Shown one piece after another: positions 31,690 through 44,064 of a stretch of 64,000 bases of DNA. Origin of the DNA: Lumbricus terrestris. Lineage: Eukaryota > Annelida > Clitellata > Crassiclitellata > Lumbricidae. The stretch lies in NCBI GenBank assembly GCA_949752735.1, contig OX457037.1:872001-936000 (forward strand), read 5' to 3'. Position 1 is the first letter of the stretch. Every line of letters starts with the position of its first letter. A program made the translations under genes and the position numbers. The notes under the pieces were generated by a model. It saw nothing but the letters and a program-made list of their open reading frames with translations. It had not been told where the DNA came from and did no database searches.

Positions 31690-34600
31690 TACTTACAATA
31701 ATTTATTAATCCATTCATCAACGACTCTTGACCTGCATTAGGTTCAAATCGATTCAACATTCACAGAGCCAGCTTTTACGCTTCAGCCTACATGTACAAT
31801 TATGCGATTTAGCTCACACCATCTCCGTAATCTGGACTTTTACCCAATTCATCTCCAATCCAACCTGGTGTGCTTCCTGGTTTCTTATGTCCAACGACTG
31901 ACCCAGGATCCCAGTATTTCAGCCAGGAGACTCAGGTCATCATCATTTCCAGGCTGGAAGTCAATTCAATAGCACTCTTCCCACATTGTCTATTTGCGAC
32001 ACAACATTAGATCTTATAGCACGTGTGCAACCCACCTCACTTTCGAACTACGATTTACAGCTGTCCTTCAAGAGCCACTCATCCTGTTCTATTAGACGCT
32101 CCTTTACAGTCGATGTTGATTGATCAACTGCAAAGAGCTTCCCAGGAGTCCGATGTAAGTGCATAGCAACAATTAAAATTCCATGGCATCACTCGTCCGT
32201 TTTCGCGTCCAGTGAGACCTAATAAATACAGGTTGATGCCTTTCAGAAGAAATCTGCACGGCGCTATAAGCTTATAATACATTTCGAATGATTGAATAAC
32301 GACTAATAGTTAACCACTGGGGCATCAACAATTCAACATGCCGCCAAATATCACTTGTTTGTTATGGGTTTATACCCTTATGCTTAGGCAAACGGTTCAG
32401 CTAAGGTCAAATCGAGACATTATCAAACAGCAATTTTGATCCGTTCAGCGCTCCATTGACTCGCCTGCCTTTCGCTTCCTTCAGTTGATTCGATGAAAGT
32501 CATCGCTCTTTTCGACTCGTAGGTCTTCATTCGCGATCCTCTTCCAAGACCTTTGCGACATAACGAACAATTGCTTCACGGAGTGATTCTTTCTTTAGCG
32601 AATGCAGTTCGCACCAAGCCATGCCGTAGCGGCGGGCCCCTCGACAAGGTGTAGTGCCGGGAGGCCGCCCGGGAAACAAGAAGGCAGCACTCGTTCACAA
32701 TGTGCGACATCGTCTGTCTTTCTTCACAGCAGCACAGCGGAGTGATTCAGTTACCGACATGTAGTATTCAACTTCGCAAATGTTACACAGTGTGAGTGAT
32801 GTATCAGTTTGGCAGTAATTGTTCCTCTATTATAGGCCTTTGGCTTGGATTAGGTGTAGGCTTATTATACCATTAAGTACGTTTTAATTTATAAACCATC
32901 ATCGGCAACCAGTAGAAAAGCCATGCATTTAAATTGAGCTCCTCAATAAAATCTGAATTTCTTTGCTTCTGAATCATTGCAATTGCAAACCAACATTTTA
33001 CGCCTACATGTAGGCTATGTATCGTGTCATCTAAATAAAGGGATTGAAATGTTGTTTCGACCATTATTGCAAACTCCAAATTCGTTAGAAAAGTCTGCTA
33101 ATTGTAGAGGAGGGTGGGGCAAGTGCGGCCCCTTAAGGATTTCGTCCAAATATCTCTGAGCAGATGACAATATTGAAACATTCAACTATACCATGTCACA
33201 GACCAACCATCTGGCTATGCAGGGTGCACAAACTATTTAAGAAAAAATCATCTTTTTTGCATGCTCTTGAAAATCCAATCTTGCCCCACCGGTGGGGCAA
33301 GAGTGGCATGAACGGCCAGTCTAATTTAGTTTTTAGAAATGAGCATTTACCTTTACAAGTAGTTGTTGAATCTGAAGTAGAAATCTGTGCTCATACCATT
33401 TCGAAAATGACAGTTACGCTAATAGCGAAGAGTGACTGCGATGAATTTTATGTTTGTTTTTTTGTCGAGACGTCTTTTGTGCTTTCGTTGCCTGTTGACT
33501 TGCGATTGCTTCACTACACGCTGCCTTTGTTAAGCGACATTTAGCCAGACAATTAAGTCAGTTATACGCCCAACGTATCTAGGCCAAACTGTCGCACAAG
33601 TTAATTATGTGATGCAGCCTTGTCCATGATTCGGTCAAGCATGTGACCACGCGCTTGAGTAGTGGCATTGGTTATGTTTGAGTTCACTGACTTTCATGCA
33701 GCACCCAACTTAGAGTCCGTTGTTGAATCTGAAAACGAAACGACCTATTCTCTATTTAGTGAGATAAAGTTGAGGTCTATTACAACACAAAGGGCGATCA
33801 ATAATAATTATTATGAAAAGTGAAGATTGACCGTAAGCTGAAGTTGAAATCCTTTTGCATGTAGTAATCAATATTAATCAGTCATACAATCAATAAATTA
33901 ATCAACTATTCAATCCATCAACCAGAATACCAATAAACCGATAAATCAAGCAGTAATTCAAATAAATGAATGAGTTTTATTGTTCCTAGCTTTATAGCTT
34001 CCTAACATTATACAGTTATTATCGCATCCGCTAGGCAGGCAACAAAATTAATGGCATGTCCCCGAAGGATCGTGTGCGAGCCACTAATTAGGGATACATA
34101 ATTACATAGGTAACATATTATTCTAACAATGATTATAGCAGTCCACCCTATCGTAGAACTAAAAGGGAATGTTCAGGTTAACCAGATTGTAATGTATTGT
34201 ACTGTATATGTAGATTTATATAGCGCTCTCGAGAAATGACTACTCAGAGGCGCTCTCAGCACGGAAAAGCAATGCTTTAAAAGATTTGCGAGACTAATGT
34301 AGAAAAATGAGTAATTATTAGTTCAGACCATAGTGACTATGGAGGAAGATCATTCGATCTGAAGATGCCAGACACAGCAAACGCGCGGTGCTGGGCAAGA
34401 GCTGCAACCCCTGATGAAATTTCTGACCAACTTGATGATCGCGTTTCGCGCTTCAGTAGTAGCCTAGTCAACTATTGCTAATAAAAAAAAAACATTCATT
34501 GAACCGACCAATGTAAACAAACTGGTCTGCCTAAACAAATGGCTGAATAAATAACAAATCTTGACAGTCAGAAAAGCGATTGTCTTATTTTCACATTTAG

Positions 34601-35180
34601 GCCTATAACATTTTTGAGGTGGCTCAAACAAAAAATCGACAGATTTTGAGCAGCTTACTGATTTGAGCAGTGTTTCATTGTGTCTGTTGTACAAAATTGC
34701 TCAATAAACTAAGTGCAGAAATTCAATGGGCCTAAGACAAAGGTTATTGAAATTGTGTGTTATAGAAAATAGCCTATTCATTCATTCAATCATTTAAGCT
34801 TCAGGGTCTAAGAAAAATATTAAGATTAATATACTTGAAGGAAATGCGTGGCGATTAATTTGCAGCTAATTGCGATTAAAAAAATTAATCGAGCGATTAA
34901 TTTTTTTAATCGAACAACATCCCTAATTTTTATTAGAAGACTAGGCTATAATGAGTTACTCAAGTACGATAGCTTAAGATTTGGCTTATGACGCGTCCTA
35001 ACACTGCCAATAACTCCTTAATATGATTCCATTTGTCGAGTGAAGTGGCCTATAGGCCTAAGTGCAAGTGTCCGATATTATATTAAACGTAATCATTGAA
35101 CAGGAAGAGTAGTAGGTTGCAATGTGTAGACTCACTAATTTGTAATGTGTTAATTTTATTAACTGATAATTTCCTTAGGC
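31690..35180. other. No supported gene; AT-rich repeat debris
   Basis: Short open frames only. Local features are a perfect 22-bp palindrome at 33280-33301 (CTTGCCCCACC and its complement) whose right half recurs near 33113, a short SINE/LINE tail at about 34215-34260 (gcgctctcgag, tactcagaggcgctctc), and an A/T-rich self-complementary stretch (cgattaa) near 34855-34910. Confidence 0.4.
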
Positions 35181-35186
35181 TACTTC

Positions 35187-35243
35187 CCAAACTATTCGGT
35201 GTGTGGTAGATTCAGTATCTACCAAAATAGCCGAATAGTTTGG
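35187..35243. repeat. Imperfect 57-bp hairpin
   Basis: CCAAACTATTCGG at 35187-35199 pairs with CCGAATAGTTTGG at 35231-35243. Inside it TGGTAGAT pairs with ATCTACCA around a 5-base loop. It could be a MITE remnant or an old foldback. Confidence 0.75.
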
Positions 35244-35334
35244 AAAACTTATGAAATTCACAATAATACTCTAACTCTTGCAGTGGTCAATTTGCAGAAG
35301 TTTATGATATTGTACGATCATATCATAGCATGTG

Positions 35335-35389
35335 CTATGATATGATATGATATGATATGATATGATATGATATGATATGATATGATATG
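35335..35389. repeat. (ATGAT)n pentanucleotide microsatellite
   Basis: About ten tandem tatga units. Confidence 0.95.
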
Positions 35390-37930
35390 TGCTCTAAGAC
35401 TGAATGAATGAATGTGCGTCGCTGATCATCAGGAGTCCATGAGTAAGGTCGACAATTACATACAATTATATTTTTTGAAACTTACTCATAGACCTATTAT
35501 ATATATATATATATACTTATTCAGGCAATCCATAGACTGTTTTGACTCTGTAAAACAGAAATAAAAACTATATATCTGTAAAATCCTATGAAGACATGAA
35601 TACACAGACACTCATTGTTCGGCTGCTGTCACATCATTATTCGTACAATTCAAAACAAACTTGCAATAGAATAGACGTCTTTCAATGATGGCCTGTAGCT
35701 TTTCGAGGCGATCGTCCTGAACTAAAAACAACCCTTTGAGCATTGGCTTCTACCCAATCTTTCACTCTGTCGCATGACGCATTGCAGTCTTTCAGTGCAA
35801 CGCCTTCATCTCAGCATTATTGTTATTGTGTGCACATCGAAGACTCTACATGTGAATAATATGTTTACAAATCTGTGAATAGCTTCAAATCAGGGTTTCA
35901 AACTGTATGTCAGAGCTACGGTTAATATTAAAGATAGATTCGGTCTGTTGCTAAATTAAATATTAACCTATCCAAATGTAAGCTTATCTTTGCTTTAGGC
36001 CTTCAAAATTAATAGACTACTCCATTTTTTTAAACTTTCAAGCGGACTGTGCAATTCAATAGAGCGACGAGTGCTATGATGCTATCCGAAGAGATAGAGA
36101 TCGTCATGCGCTGAGAAAATCTATGTAAAGCAAAACATGTTTACGTCAACTAGAGATGACGTCATGGAAGCCAGACTCAAATAACAGTCGTGGAATGACG
36201 TATTTGACAGCCATGCATCATGCCATGCAGGAAGTTGAATTCCTCGTTATTCTGTCTGTGAGGATAGCAACTGCTAGCGTGCCCAAGAGGAAGGTGCTAA
36301 GCTTTGCGATTACTTTCCTTAGTCACAATAATTTATAAACAGATTCGTGACGTCGCTTCGATGAAAACATAGCTGTCTTTCGGTGAACAGGGTCCCGTTA
36401 ACAATTTGGAGAGTGAGTATCGCACAAAGCGTGACGATGATAAGCAGCATTTCGAGTCATTGCTGGTCTTTGCTGTGCGACCGTCCAGCTAACGTAAGCA
36501 CTCACCCAGAAAGTCTTGGCGTCAACAGGTCTTCTTCGGCAGACCCAATAAATTTATCTCAACCAAACACGGTCATAAACAGATAACATGATTTCCTTTC
36601 TTTAGCCCGGCGTGCGTCAGTAACGTAATGAACGCAATTAATCAATGGCTTCTTATTTTATTGGTTGCTAGGCAGACTGCAGAAACTTTGCAAACGTTCA
36701 TCGAGTCTTTCTACGCGCGCATCTACAAAACTCTTTTTTTTGTCACGCAGATAAATCTAAAATGCAATGTCAAGGTTCTTATGAGCGTCAAACACTGAGA
36801 AATTAAAGTTCCAGTTAAAGACCGTTTCTGTCTTTGTTGACATTGCTTGGCTTGCATTTACACCTATAAATGTTTAAGCTTATAACAAGTAACTATAACA
36901 GTTACAGTAGTAGTTAGGCCTATAATATAATTGTTTCTAAGTTGTAGGTATACTTGCTTGTGTTCATCTCATTCCTAAGTTCGGAATAAGATTTACGTTA
37001 ATGGGAGTAAGTGAGTAAGTAAGTGTAGCTTTTATGAAACAGCTTGAAAACAGACAATGGGACATACAGTAAAAAAAACTGTTTTATAATACATAGAGGC
37101 GATATTATTGGTAGCTAAAGATCTAAATTAAATTAGAGGTTGAGTTAAATGACTGACGCATGAGTGTAAGACATAGGCTACTAAGTCATGTCTCCGACCA
37201 TTCGTCCACAGGGGTTAAACAGAGCGAGTAGGACGTTACATGTGCAATTGTACAATGTACATGTAGGTAGATTTATTTACAGCGTCACTTAGACTGATCG
37301 AGTCTGTCTTTTGTGTGGCTTGAGATGTTATTATGACGTCTGATTCAAAGCCGAGTCTAACAATGAGTTATTACGAGACTGTAGCAGCAATGCATAATTA
37401 TACGTTTGTGACCCATATGCACATAGAGATAGGCTACATTGTATATAAGGACATAGCCTAGAATCCCTAGATGGATAGCCTAAATGCACATTAGATGGTC
37501 AGCCTAAATGCACATGCACAAAATTAGTCAGAAAGAATATTATATTGAAAAATGCTTTATTCTAAGCCACGACGCAAATTATTATTTATTTCGTATCACT
37601 TTTCGTGTAACTACAGATCCATTCTTATCGATGAAAGTATAATAGATTCATATTCATATAGATTCGTATGCTTAGGCCTGCAAGTCGACCGCACGTACAA
37701 TGTAGACTCGCCTTATTTATGAAAAAAGCAGCCACTTATTAACACACCTGCAGGCCTAAGTCCTATAATAGTAATATATACTTGAAAACAACCCATATAC
37801 ATTAGGCATACTCGTCTGTCTCGCGTTAAGGGCTAGTGGATCCGATCAGGGGGAGGGACTCAGCTATGTGAGTAGCTTGTAATAAAAGTCATATTGCAAA
37901 AGATTACTATACATGAATACTGTGCATTGT
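35390..37930. other. No supported gene
   Basis: AT-rich sequence with short open frames lacking motifs. A (TA)n run lies at about 35498-35513. No A, B, linker or TM-type module is visible on the minus strand. Confidence 0.45.
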
Positions 37931-37937
37931 GCAAGAT

Positions 37938-38257
37938 CGTAGCCAGGATTTGATGTCGGAGATGTTAGGCCTACCAACTTTTCAGGCAATTTTCCGAATA
38001 CCTTTTTATAGCCGTCGAAATTTCTAATGCCTTTTTTAGTCATCACTTGCCTCTCATAGGATTTTTCGCCCGAAAACCGTTCATCATGGGGTAAAACGAT
38101 CTAACGTCATGCTTTTTTCTTCTAAAATCGCGATGTTATGCGGGTTTGGGGCGGCCAATACAATGCGCATTATTACATTACGTGCTAGAAAAAACATTTT
38201 ATTATTTTTACATTTTTGATTTCGGGGGTGTTCAAACACCCAAAACTACGGCCTTAA
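37938..38257. mobile_element. Probable relative of the 14535-15100 DNA element
   Basis: GATCGTAGCCAGGATTTGAT at the left and CAAACACCCAAAACTACGGC near 38231 at the right resemble the CAAGGCCGTAGC...GGTGTTT ends of the earlier element in inverted orientation. I could not find a matching target duplication, so the limits are approximate. Confidence 0.45.
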
Positions 38258-40639
38258 AACTGTGATAAGAATATTGAATCAATATTTTAAACTGAATCTT
38301 TCCCTTTCTACGATATTTTTTACTGATTTTCTGGGTCGACCATTGACAGACTATATGATCTTACACTGAAATGGGATCCAAGATATTAGTAAGTAGGCCA
38401 TACACGCAGCTTAAATAAAAAGCCTTTAGTAGTTGAATGTCAGTAGAAAGCCGCCACACAACCGCTTCAACTTATGCTTGATCAAAAGGATATTTCACGG
38501 CTCATGCACACTGATCAGAGAAGAAGGCTCGAAACGTCTGTAGCCTACTTCACAATGCTAGGCTACAATTCAGTTTGCCTCGTACAAATCATGTCGCGTT
38601 ATGTACGAAAATGCGCCGGAATTGCACAAACACTGCGAACAGCTGGAAGAGCGTAAATAAAATTTCGACTTGTATTATGTTTTCTCATTGTCTGCCAGCC
38701 AATTTCAGCCTGATGTTGTTGCATAATAATATCAGAGGGACAAAAAATGACGATAGAACAGACCAGTACTGTAGGCTAAGCAGCTATTTATTTTCGTCTA
38801 CGTCAATAATACGAACGGTTTAGCCACACCCTCTTTACAAGGCAAAATTATACACTAGTAGAAAAAATTATAAGCTATTAAAAGGTTCACAAAATTATAT
38901 CACTGCAGACCTATTATTTGAGTCACTTCAGGTCCGTGATGCTTGGATTGAGACATGATGAATGTAGAAGCCAGTGCATTGATAAAGTGATACTCAGTTC
39001 AGTAGGAAAGTTGTGATAAATTATAATTCTTTTAAGTGGACAGTCGCTGTTTCGTTCAATTCAGCCGCTTTCACTTAATTGGGCAAAATTCCTAGATATT
39101 GAAGAATAAATGTCATTTTGGTTGGAATTTCAGTAAAATACCAAGAAGCACGAAGACAAATATATGTATACCAATTATTTTTACACCAAATTTTCAAATT
39201 CAATAATAGCAAAAATTACATCTAAACAAAGCAAAGAATCATGTCTTATCGTTCTCTAATTTTGCTGTCTATAGTAAAAAAAGCTGTTGAAATGACTGCA
39301 ATTCCAACCTACTTTAGGTGAACGCCTTTACAAGCAAACATCTTCCAGAACTAAAAGATTAGAATGTTGCATACCACAGTGACTGCCCTTCAACTCTGTA
39401 TTAGAGGCTGGCGTAGATTAAATTCTCAATTAACAGCAATTACTTTCGCCAACGATATCAAATCAAATTAATTCCTCAAAATATACAGTTATCTTCAAGT
39501 TTATACCCAATCGAGTGCATATATAAATTGTTAAGCGATATAGCTGAAAACAAACATCCCAAAAACAAATTGGAAACTATATGAATGAACGAAACCTTTC
39601 TAAAGATTATACCAAGCATTTGCTAGGATTTTCGATTTCGTGCCTACAATAATTATAGATTATTCAGATGGTCCTATCCAAAAAAACCCTTACAAAATAG
39701 TCCTAATAAATCCCAATGTATTTACCCTTAAACTATGCAAATACAGATGCACTAAGCTAATGCACAAAAACCCAGCGTTTGTTCTGTCTCTGTTAGTCGT
39801 TAGTTAGCTCAGACCATTGAGCGCATGTAACGAAATTTGAGTCGAGGATCTGATCTTGGAAAACGAAAGTCGTTCTGTTCCGGATGAGTGTTAAAGGAAT
39901 AGGAAGACAACATCCAAGACCGATTCTTTGGCACCGCGAGTCTCTCTCTTCCTTCGAAACTGTGGTTCCACGCACCGTACATGTCCAGGCTATCCTTCCT
40001 GCAAACCAATTGAAACAATATTTCAGTTTATTTTGTTAGGATATACATGTAAGTAACCCTTTAATAACTGTCACTTTGTTGCAGGGCTTGTTCAAGGAAT
40101 GTTCTCAACTGCACATGAATGGCGTATTATACGTCTGGGCCTGTGCCCCAGCAGGGTCAAAAGGAAAGTCCTTGGTCAGGGATTTGTCCCTCAAGCTGAA
40201 GTGATATGGCATTTAATTGCTTTCAATGCCCTTTCATATAGCGAATTCGCTTCATTTTTGGCTTTTCAAAGGACTTAACACGCTTATTTATTTCGAAAGA
40301 ACCTTTCAGTGTGCGCTCCTGGATAAGTTTGTTTGAATATTATGATTTTCCGACCTTTAAAATCTTTAATTTTAGTAACAAAATCAACTGTCATGGCAAT
40401 GTTTATTTCAATGCTCAGCATGGCAATTCCCTCCGGAATGAATGAATGCTAAAATAAGCCAGCCTTGTTATTTAGAGCGTAAGAGTGAAGATGTAGTTGC
40501 AATCGTAAATGCAATTGATGATGCAATTAATTTAATTATCTTCCAAGTTCTTCATGAACTGACACTCGACGAAATCTAAAAAGCTGATGACAAACAATGA
40601 TTTGACGAATCGTAACATTTGTAGAGCGTCTTATACAGC
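38258..40639. other. No supported gene
   Basis: AT-rich and unremarkable. Short open frames at 38474, 38575 and 39793-40018 show no domain features. Confidence 0.5.
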
Positions 40640-41235
40640 ATTCTAGACAATCAGAGACGCTTTCAGCACAGATGCCCCAGGAAAAAATGTGTTGAGAGAA
40701 GGAGAGGATGCGAGGAAGATTCCATACATGAGTTTATCGACGATGGGAAGGGCATTCCATGCAGACTTGTAGAGGAACCTATCGCAGGAATGATCGACTT
40801 TGAGCGAAGGCACACTGAACACTACATGAAAGCTGAACACTGAACACTACATGAACACTGAACACTACCTGAACACTGAACACTGAAAACTGAACACTAC
40901 ATGAACACTGAACACTGAACACTACATAAACACTGAACACTGAACACTGAACACTGAACACGAGGGACAAAGAGGTGAAAGAGGTCGGAAGAGCGTGAGG
41001 GTGAACAGATGCCGCTGACAGACGAGGATGCGCACAATATAGTCTAAGAGATATTTTGAGACAATACCAAGTTGGAATTTGGAGACCAGAAGGATTGTCT
41101 CATATTGGATACGAGAGGTGACAGGGAGCCAGTGTAAGACTTCAGTCATGTAAGTGAAATGTGCGAAACCGAGGAAAGCGTGCTACGAGTCTAGCAGCAG
41201 CGTTTGAGCCTGACTGAGGGGAGAGTCGCAACTTA
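40640..41235 (-). mobile_element. LINE C-terminal fragment interrupted by a minisatellite
   Basis: Minus-strand text MTEVLHWLPVTSRIQYETIL, LLVSKFQLGIVSKYLLDYI and, beyond the repeat, FAQSRSFLR and FLYKSAWNALP matches the post-RT tail of CR1/L2-type LINEs. The repeat at 40812-40961 lies between the PLCPSC and AQSRSF parts, where related elements have a short continuous linker. Confidence 0.65.
40812..40961. repeat. GAACACT(GA/AC) minisatellite
   Basis: Repeats of gaacactgaacactacat-type units with 7- and 9-bp spacing, expanded inside LINE coding text. Confidence 0.9.
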
Positions 41236-41389
41236 GGAGATCAATAATAAGGAGTGAGTTACAGTAATCAGGAGCTCGGTAGCGCATTGGATAACACGGT
41301 GGCATGGATCAGCGGACCCGAGTTTCAGCCCCGTAGTGCGGATGTGCTTTGTAGGCTGCTATTAGCGCCGTGTATTGCAGGCCTCTGTT

Positions 41390-41520
41390 ATGTTAGTGGT
41401 TGAGATTTATGTCTTCTGTCATTATTATTTTGCTTTCTTGTGAATTGTTTCATTTGCATAACTGTACACTGTAACCGGTTGCAGTCTTTCAACCAGAATG
41501 TTGAATAAAGAATATTATTA
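41390..41520 (+). mobile_element. LINE 3' UTR copy
   Basis: cttgtgaattgtttca, actgtaaccggttgcagtct and ttgaataaagaatattatta match 19130-19215. Confidence 0.6.
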
Positions 41521-41632
41521 ATACGAGAGCAGATAAATAAATGCATGCAAAACTGTGGCAAATATGGCGTAAATGTAGGCCTGCAAGAGAGTAAATTTGA
41601 GACAATCATGCTCAGTAAAGTTTAGCGATGAT

Positions 41633-41799
41633 TCAAGATTTACATGTATGTAAAATTGTAAATGCTTGCCTTTGACTTGGTCCGATTGGCTTTTCTCCTG
41701 AACAGAACCGACAGCACCAGGCGAAAAACACAAGAACAGTCAGCAGCAGAAATCCAAAGACAACAATTAGAATGATTTCCAGAGTCGTCAGACCAGGAT
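41633..41799 (-). CDS. TM: transmembrane exon with short cytoplasmic tail and stop
   Basis: The acceptor TTCATTCTGTAG at 41800 opens the exon in phase 1, compatible with B4 (split codon Asp). It reads PGLTTLEIILIVVFGFLLL followed by TVLVFFAWCCRFCSGEK, about 24 hydrophobic residues followed by Cys and basic residues, as in a single-pass type I anchor with possible palmitoylation. The tail PIGPSQRQAFTILHTCKS ends at a TGA (41633-41635). Alternatively a GC-type donor (AAAGGCAAGC) or a weak GTAAAT could lead to further tail exons. It follows Ig pair 4 directly with no linker, so it probably anchors the A1-B4 product, or acts as an alternative terminal exon. Confidence 0.7.
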
Positions 41800-42193
41800 C
41801 TACAGAATGAAAACCAGAAAAGAACGCATCTTATAGAACGCAATCTAGCTGCATTTTAATTTGGCGAATGTGCTATAATTATTATAGTAGAGGTCGCCAT
41901 GCAATACGAGCAAACGCCAGATCGGAATAACGTAAGCCACTAAGTTATGGTGTACAATAATTATAATAGCGATACGACGACGGTTGTAACATTTGCTTGA
42001 CGTCAGCGATGTTATCACAAGATGTCCGTAAACTCATTCACATAAGGAACATTGGTTGCATGAAATATTATATGACATTAGAAGTATGGTGTGTTGATTA
42101 ACTTTCAGTTGTAATCCAAATAAAAACTAAAGCAAATATAAGAACTGAACAGTTTATCATCTAAATTACAGACACTAGTTTCGACGTTCTTAG

Positions 42194-42421
42194 TTGCTGT
42201 CCATTCCAATCAGCGGGTTGTACTTTCCCTTTGAGGCCATCTGCCCTAAAGCAAGAGACAGCGGCTGCAGGAGAAGACAAAGCAAGACTAACCTCTTTGC
42301 ACCGAAACAGCGACCGGTTGTGGTTGTAAGGTCGTTAGAGGATCTTCAGGCAGACCGAGAAGAACTTGAGCAGCAGCTCCACAAGCTGAATAGAATAAAG
42401 AAGGAAACACAATATGTCTAG
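42194..42421 (+). CDS. Candidate antisense coiled-coil fragment, unrecognised
   Basis: A plus-strand frame of 75 codons inside the B4-TM intron. Its second half, RSLEDLQADREELEQQLHKL followed by NRIKKETQYV and a stop, has heptad-like Leu spacing and high charge, unusual for random intron sequence. A ctgcag acceptor-like site precedes it near 42270. No start, partner exon or family was recognised. It could be a retrocopy fragment or chance. Confidence 0.2.
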   Translation: MLSIPISGLYFPFEAICPKARDSGCRRRQSKTNLFAPKQRPVVVVRSLEDLQADREELEQQLHKLNRIKKETQYV

Positions 42422-43362
42422 AACTTAAAAATATCTAATTAGCACGTACATCCCTTTAAACATATTATCATCTATGCGGGTCGACAAGTACACTTCTCAG
42501 GCACTACTTCCCGATAGCGTAAATAACCTCCAACTGTCGTCATCTTTGTCATGTCCTACGTAGCCTATAGCATCCATCAACAACATTATTATTATATACT
42601 AGTGTCGTCTTGGACGCAAATCATTACTTCAATGTAGAAGACAGAAAGGAATTTAGGTCGCTCGAGTTTATGTTTGCAATCCGTGTTCACCTGATGATCA
42701 AATGAAGTTTGTGTGGGTGTCGTGTGTTGTCCTTTTCTTATGAGGTTTTATAAGAAGCTGATAACCTTGCGATATCATGACATTGTGTTTGTGTTTTATG
42801 AAAACTTGACGAAACTCCAACTTTTCTTTGCACATGTACAGGAAGAATTCATGAACTAATATTGAAATAGTTGATATTCGAATATGGCCAAGTGAATGCA
42901 CAAAAAGCAAAACGGTCAAACATTTCATGCAAAAACAAGACATCAAACGACCAGATCGATGAATAACACCAGTGAGAATAGCCCTAGCTTTCAAGAACAC
43001 TCTTCAAAATAAATGGTTTCGGATTATGTGTCGACCTGTGAAAGATTAAGCCGACAGAGAACACTGCCTTGGATATTGATTATTTTAAAGGAAAGCTCGA
43101 GATGTTTAGGAAACTGATCATTAGAGTATTACATGTATTACACATTTTAGAAATCTGAAACATCATATAGATAGTATCCTATGGATAAGAACACTGCATA
43201 ATTTTGGGATCGACAAGAAGAGATGAACACGTTGAGCAATTCCATATTGTAGGCCTTCAAGACAGAAGCTTTAATGCAACCTTCGTATGATAATTATAGT
43301 TATTTATTTGGAAAAGCGCCAATACAATTTGAGATCATGAAGTTAGTTGGCTGTGAACTTAC
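42422..43362. other. Intron B4-TM, no gene
   Basis: AT-rich. A minus-strand frame (42698-43000) has hydrophobic patches but no splice-supported role. Confidence 0.5.
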
Positions 43363-43692
43363 CGATTGCTGGCACTGAACAATTCTGATTAAAAGTCGGT
43401 GCATTCATTGCAATGTTTGGCTCCTGAATTTCCGTTGGTTGGCCAAATGTCAGAGCGCATTGGTAAGACGAAGAAGGATTGTAAGCGGTCGAAAATGTTG
43501 ATGACGATGTGAAGGTTAACCCGTCTTCATTCATGGTCCTCTGAGGTGTATCAGACATCGTGGGATTACCATCAACGTACAATGTGAAAATAGCAGCGAT
43601 CGGATCGTATGTGCTGTCAGCATAAATGGAATTACACGTCAGTTGAACGTTGCTTGAGTCAACCTTTGCGCAGGAACACGTTGGACCTTGAC
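43363..43692 (-). CDS. B4: Ig-like exon of pair 4
   Basis: The exon of 330 nt has acceptor TGTTTCAG at 43693 and donor GTAAGT at 43362, phases 1-1. It starts QGPTCSCAKVDSSNVQLTCN (Cys-x-Cys and first core Cys), then YADSTYDPIAAIFTLYVDG. The core Trp of other B exons is replaced: IFTLYVDG stands where MTWTIG or MNWTANG lies elsewhere. Next come DTPQRTMNEDG, TSSSTFSTA, SYQCALTFGQP (second core Cys) and MNAPTFNQNCSVPAIG. It is spliced to the TM exon (G|AT) or, in principle, to A5 (G|GT). Loss of the core Trp marks it as the most atypical B domain. Confidence 0.78.
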
Positions 43693-43883
43693 CTGAAACA
43701 CAGCGCGTTCAAATTTAACAGATTTGAATCAGTACTAACATCCATGATGACTGACGTTTCTGCTTGTGACAATGAAAATGATTTTTTGCTCAATTTCAAC
43801 ACCGTTTATGAGTCTCCCGGCCTCAAGCACTAGGCCTACATAAATTAATGGTTGCTGGTATATAATTAAGGTTTGTTTGTATG

Positions 43884-44064
43884 CGAACTGTTATAGCGCC
43901 TACCCAGAGGCGCTCCCTACTGCATCGAAGTTTCACGCCGAAGCGCTGAGCAATTGCGAGTGAATGACTTGCCGAAGGTCCCTACGCGGCGACTTGAGGT
44001 GGATTCGAACCTGCAATCTTCCGGCTGCAAGGCAGCGAACATACCTACTACACTACCGCGCCCC
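43884..44064 (-). mobile_element. tRNA-derived SINE, minus strand
   Basis: Reverse-strand copy of the 28580-28799 SINE: GGGGCGCGGTAGTGTAGTAG, a B-box-like GGTTCGAATCC, gcaattgctcagcgcttcgg and ending gcgctataac. It lies in the A4-B4 intron. Confidence 0.75.

Noticed and set aside
32600..32700. GC-rich patch resembling structural RNA
   Set aside because: Too short, and no recognisable rRNA or snRNA motif.
34464..34694. Minus-strand frame ending in a hydrophobic stretch, considered as a first exon for A5
   Set aside because: The hydrophobic segment runs straight into a stop and no donor in phase 1 follows.
42698..43000. Minus-strand frame with a signal-like segment in the B4-TM intron
   Set aside because: No donor in the right phase follows the hydrophobic stretch, and the rest of the frame lacks motifs.
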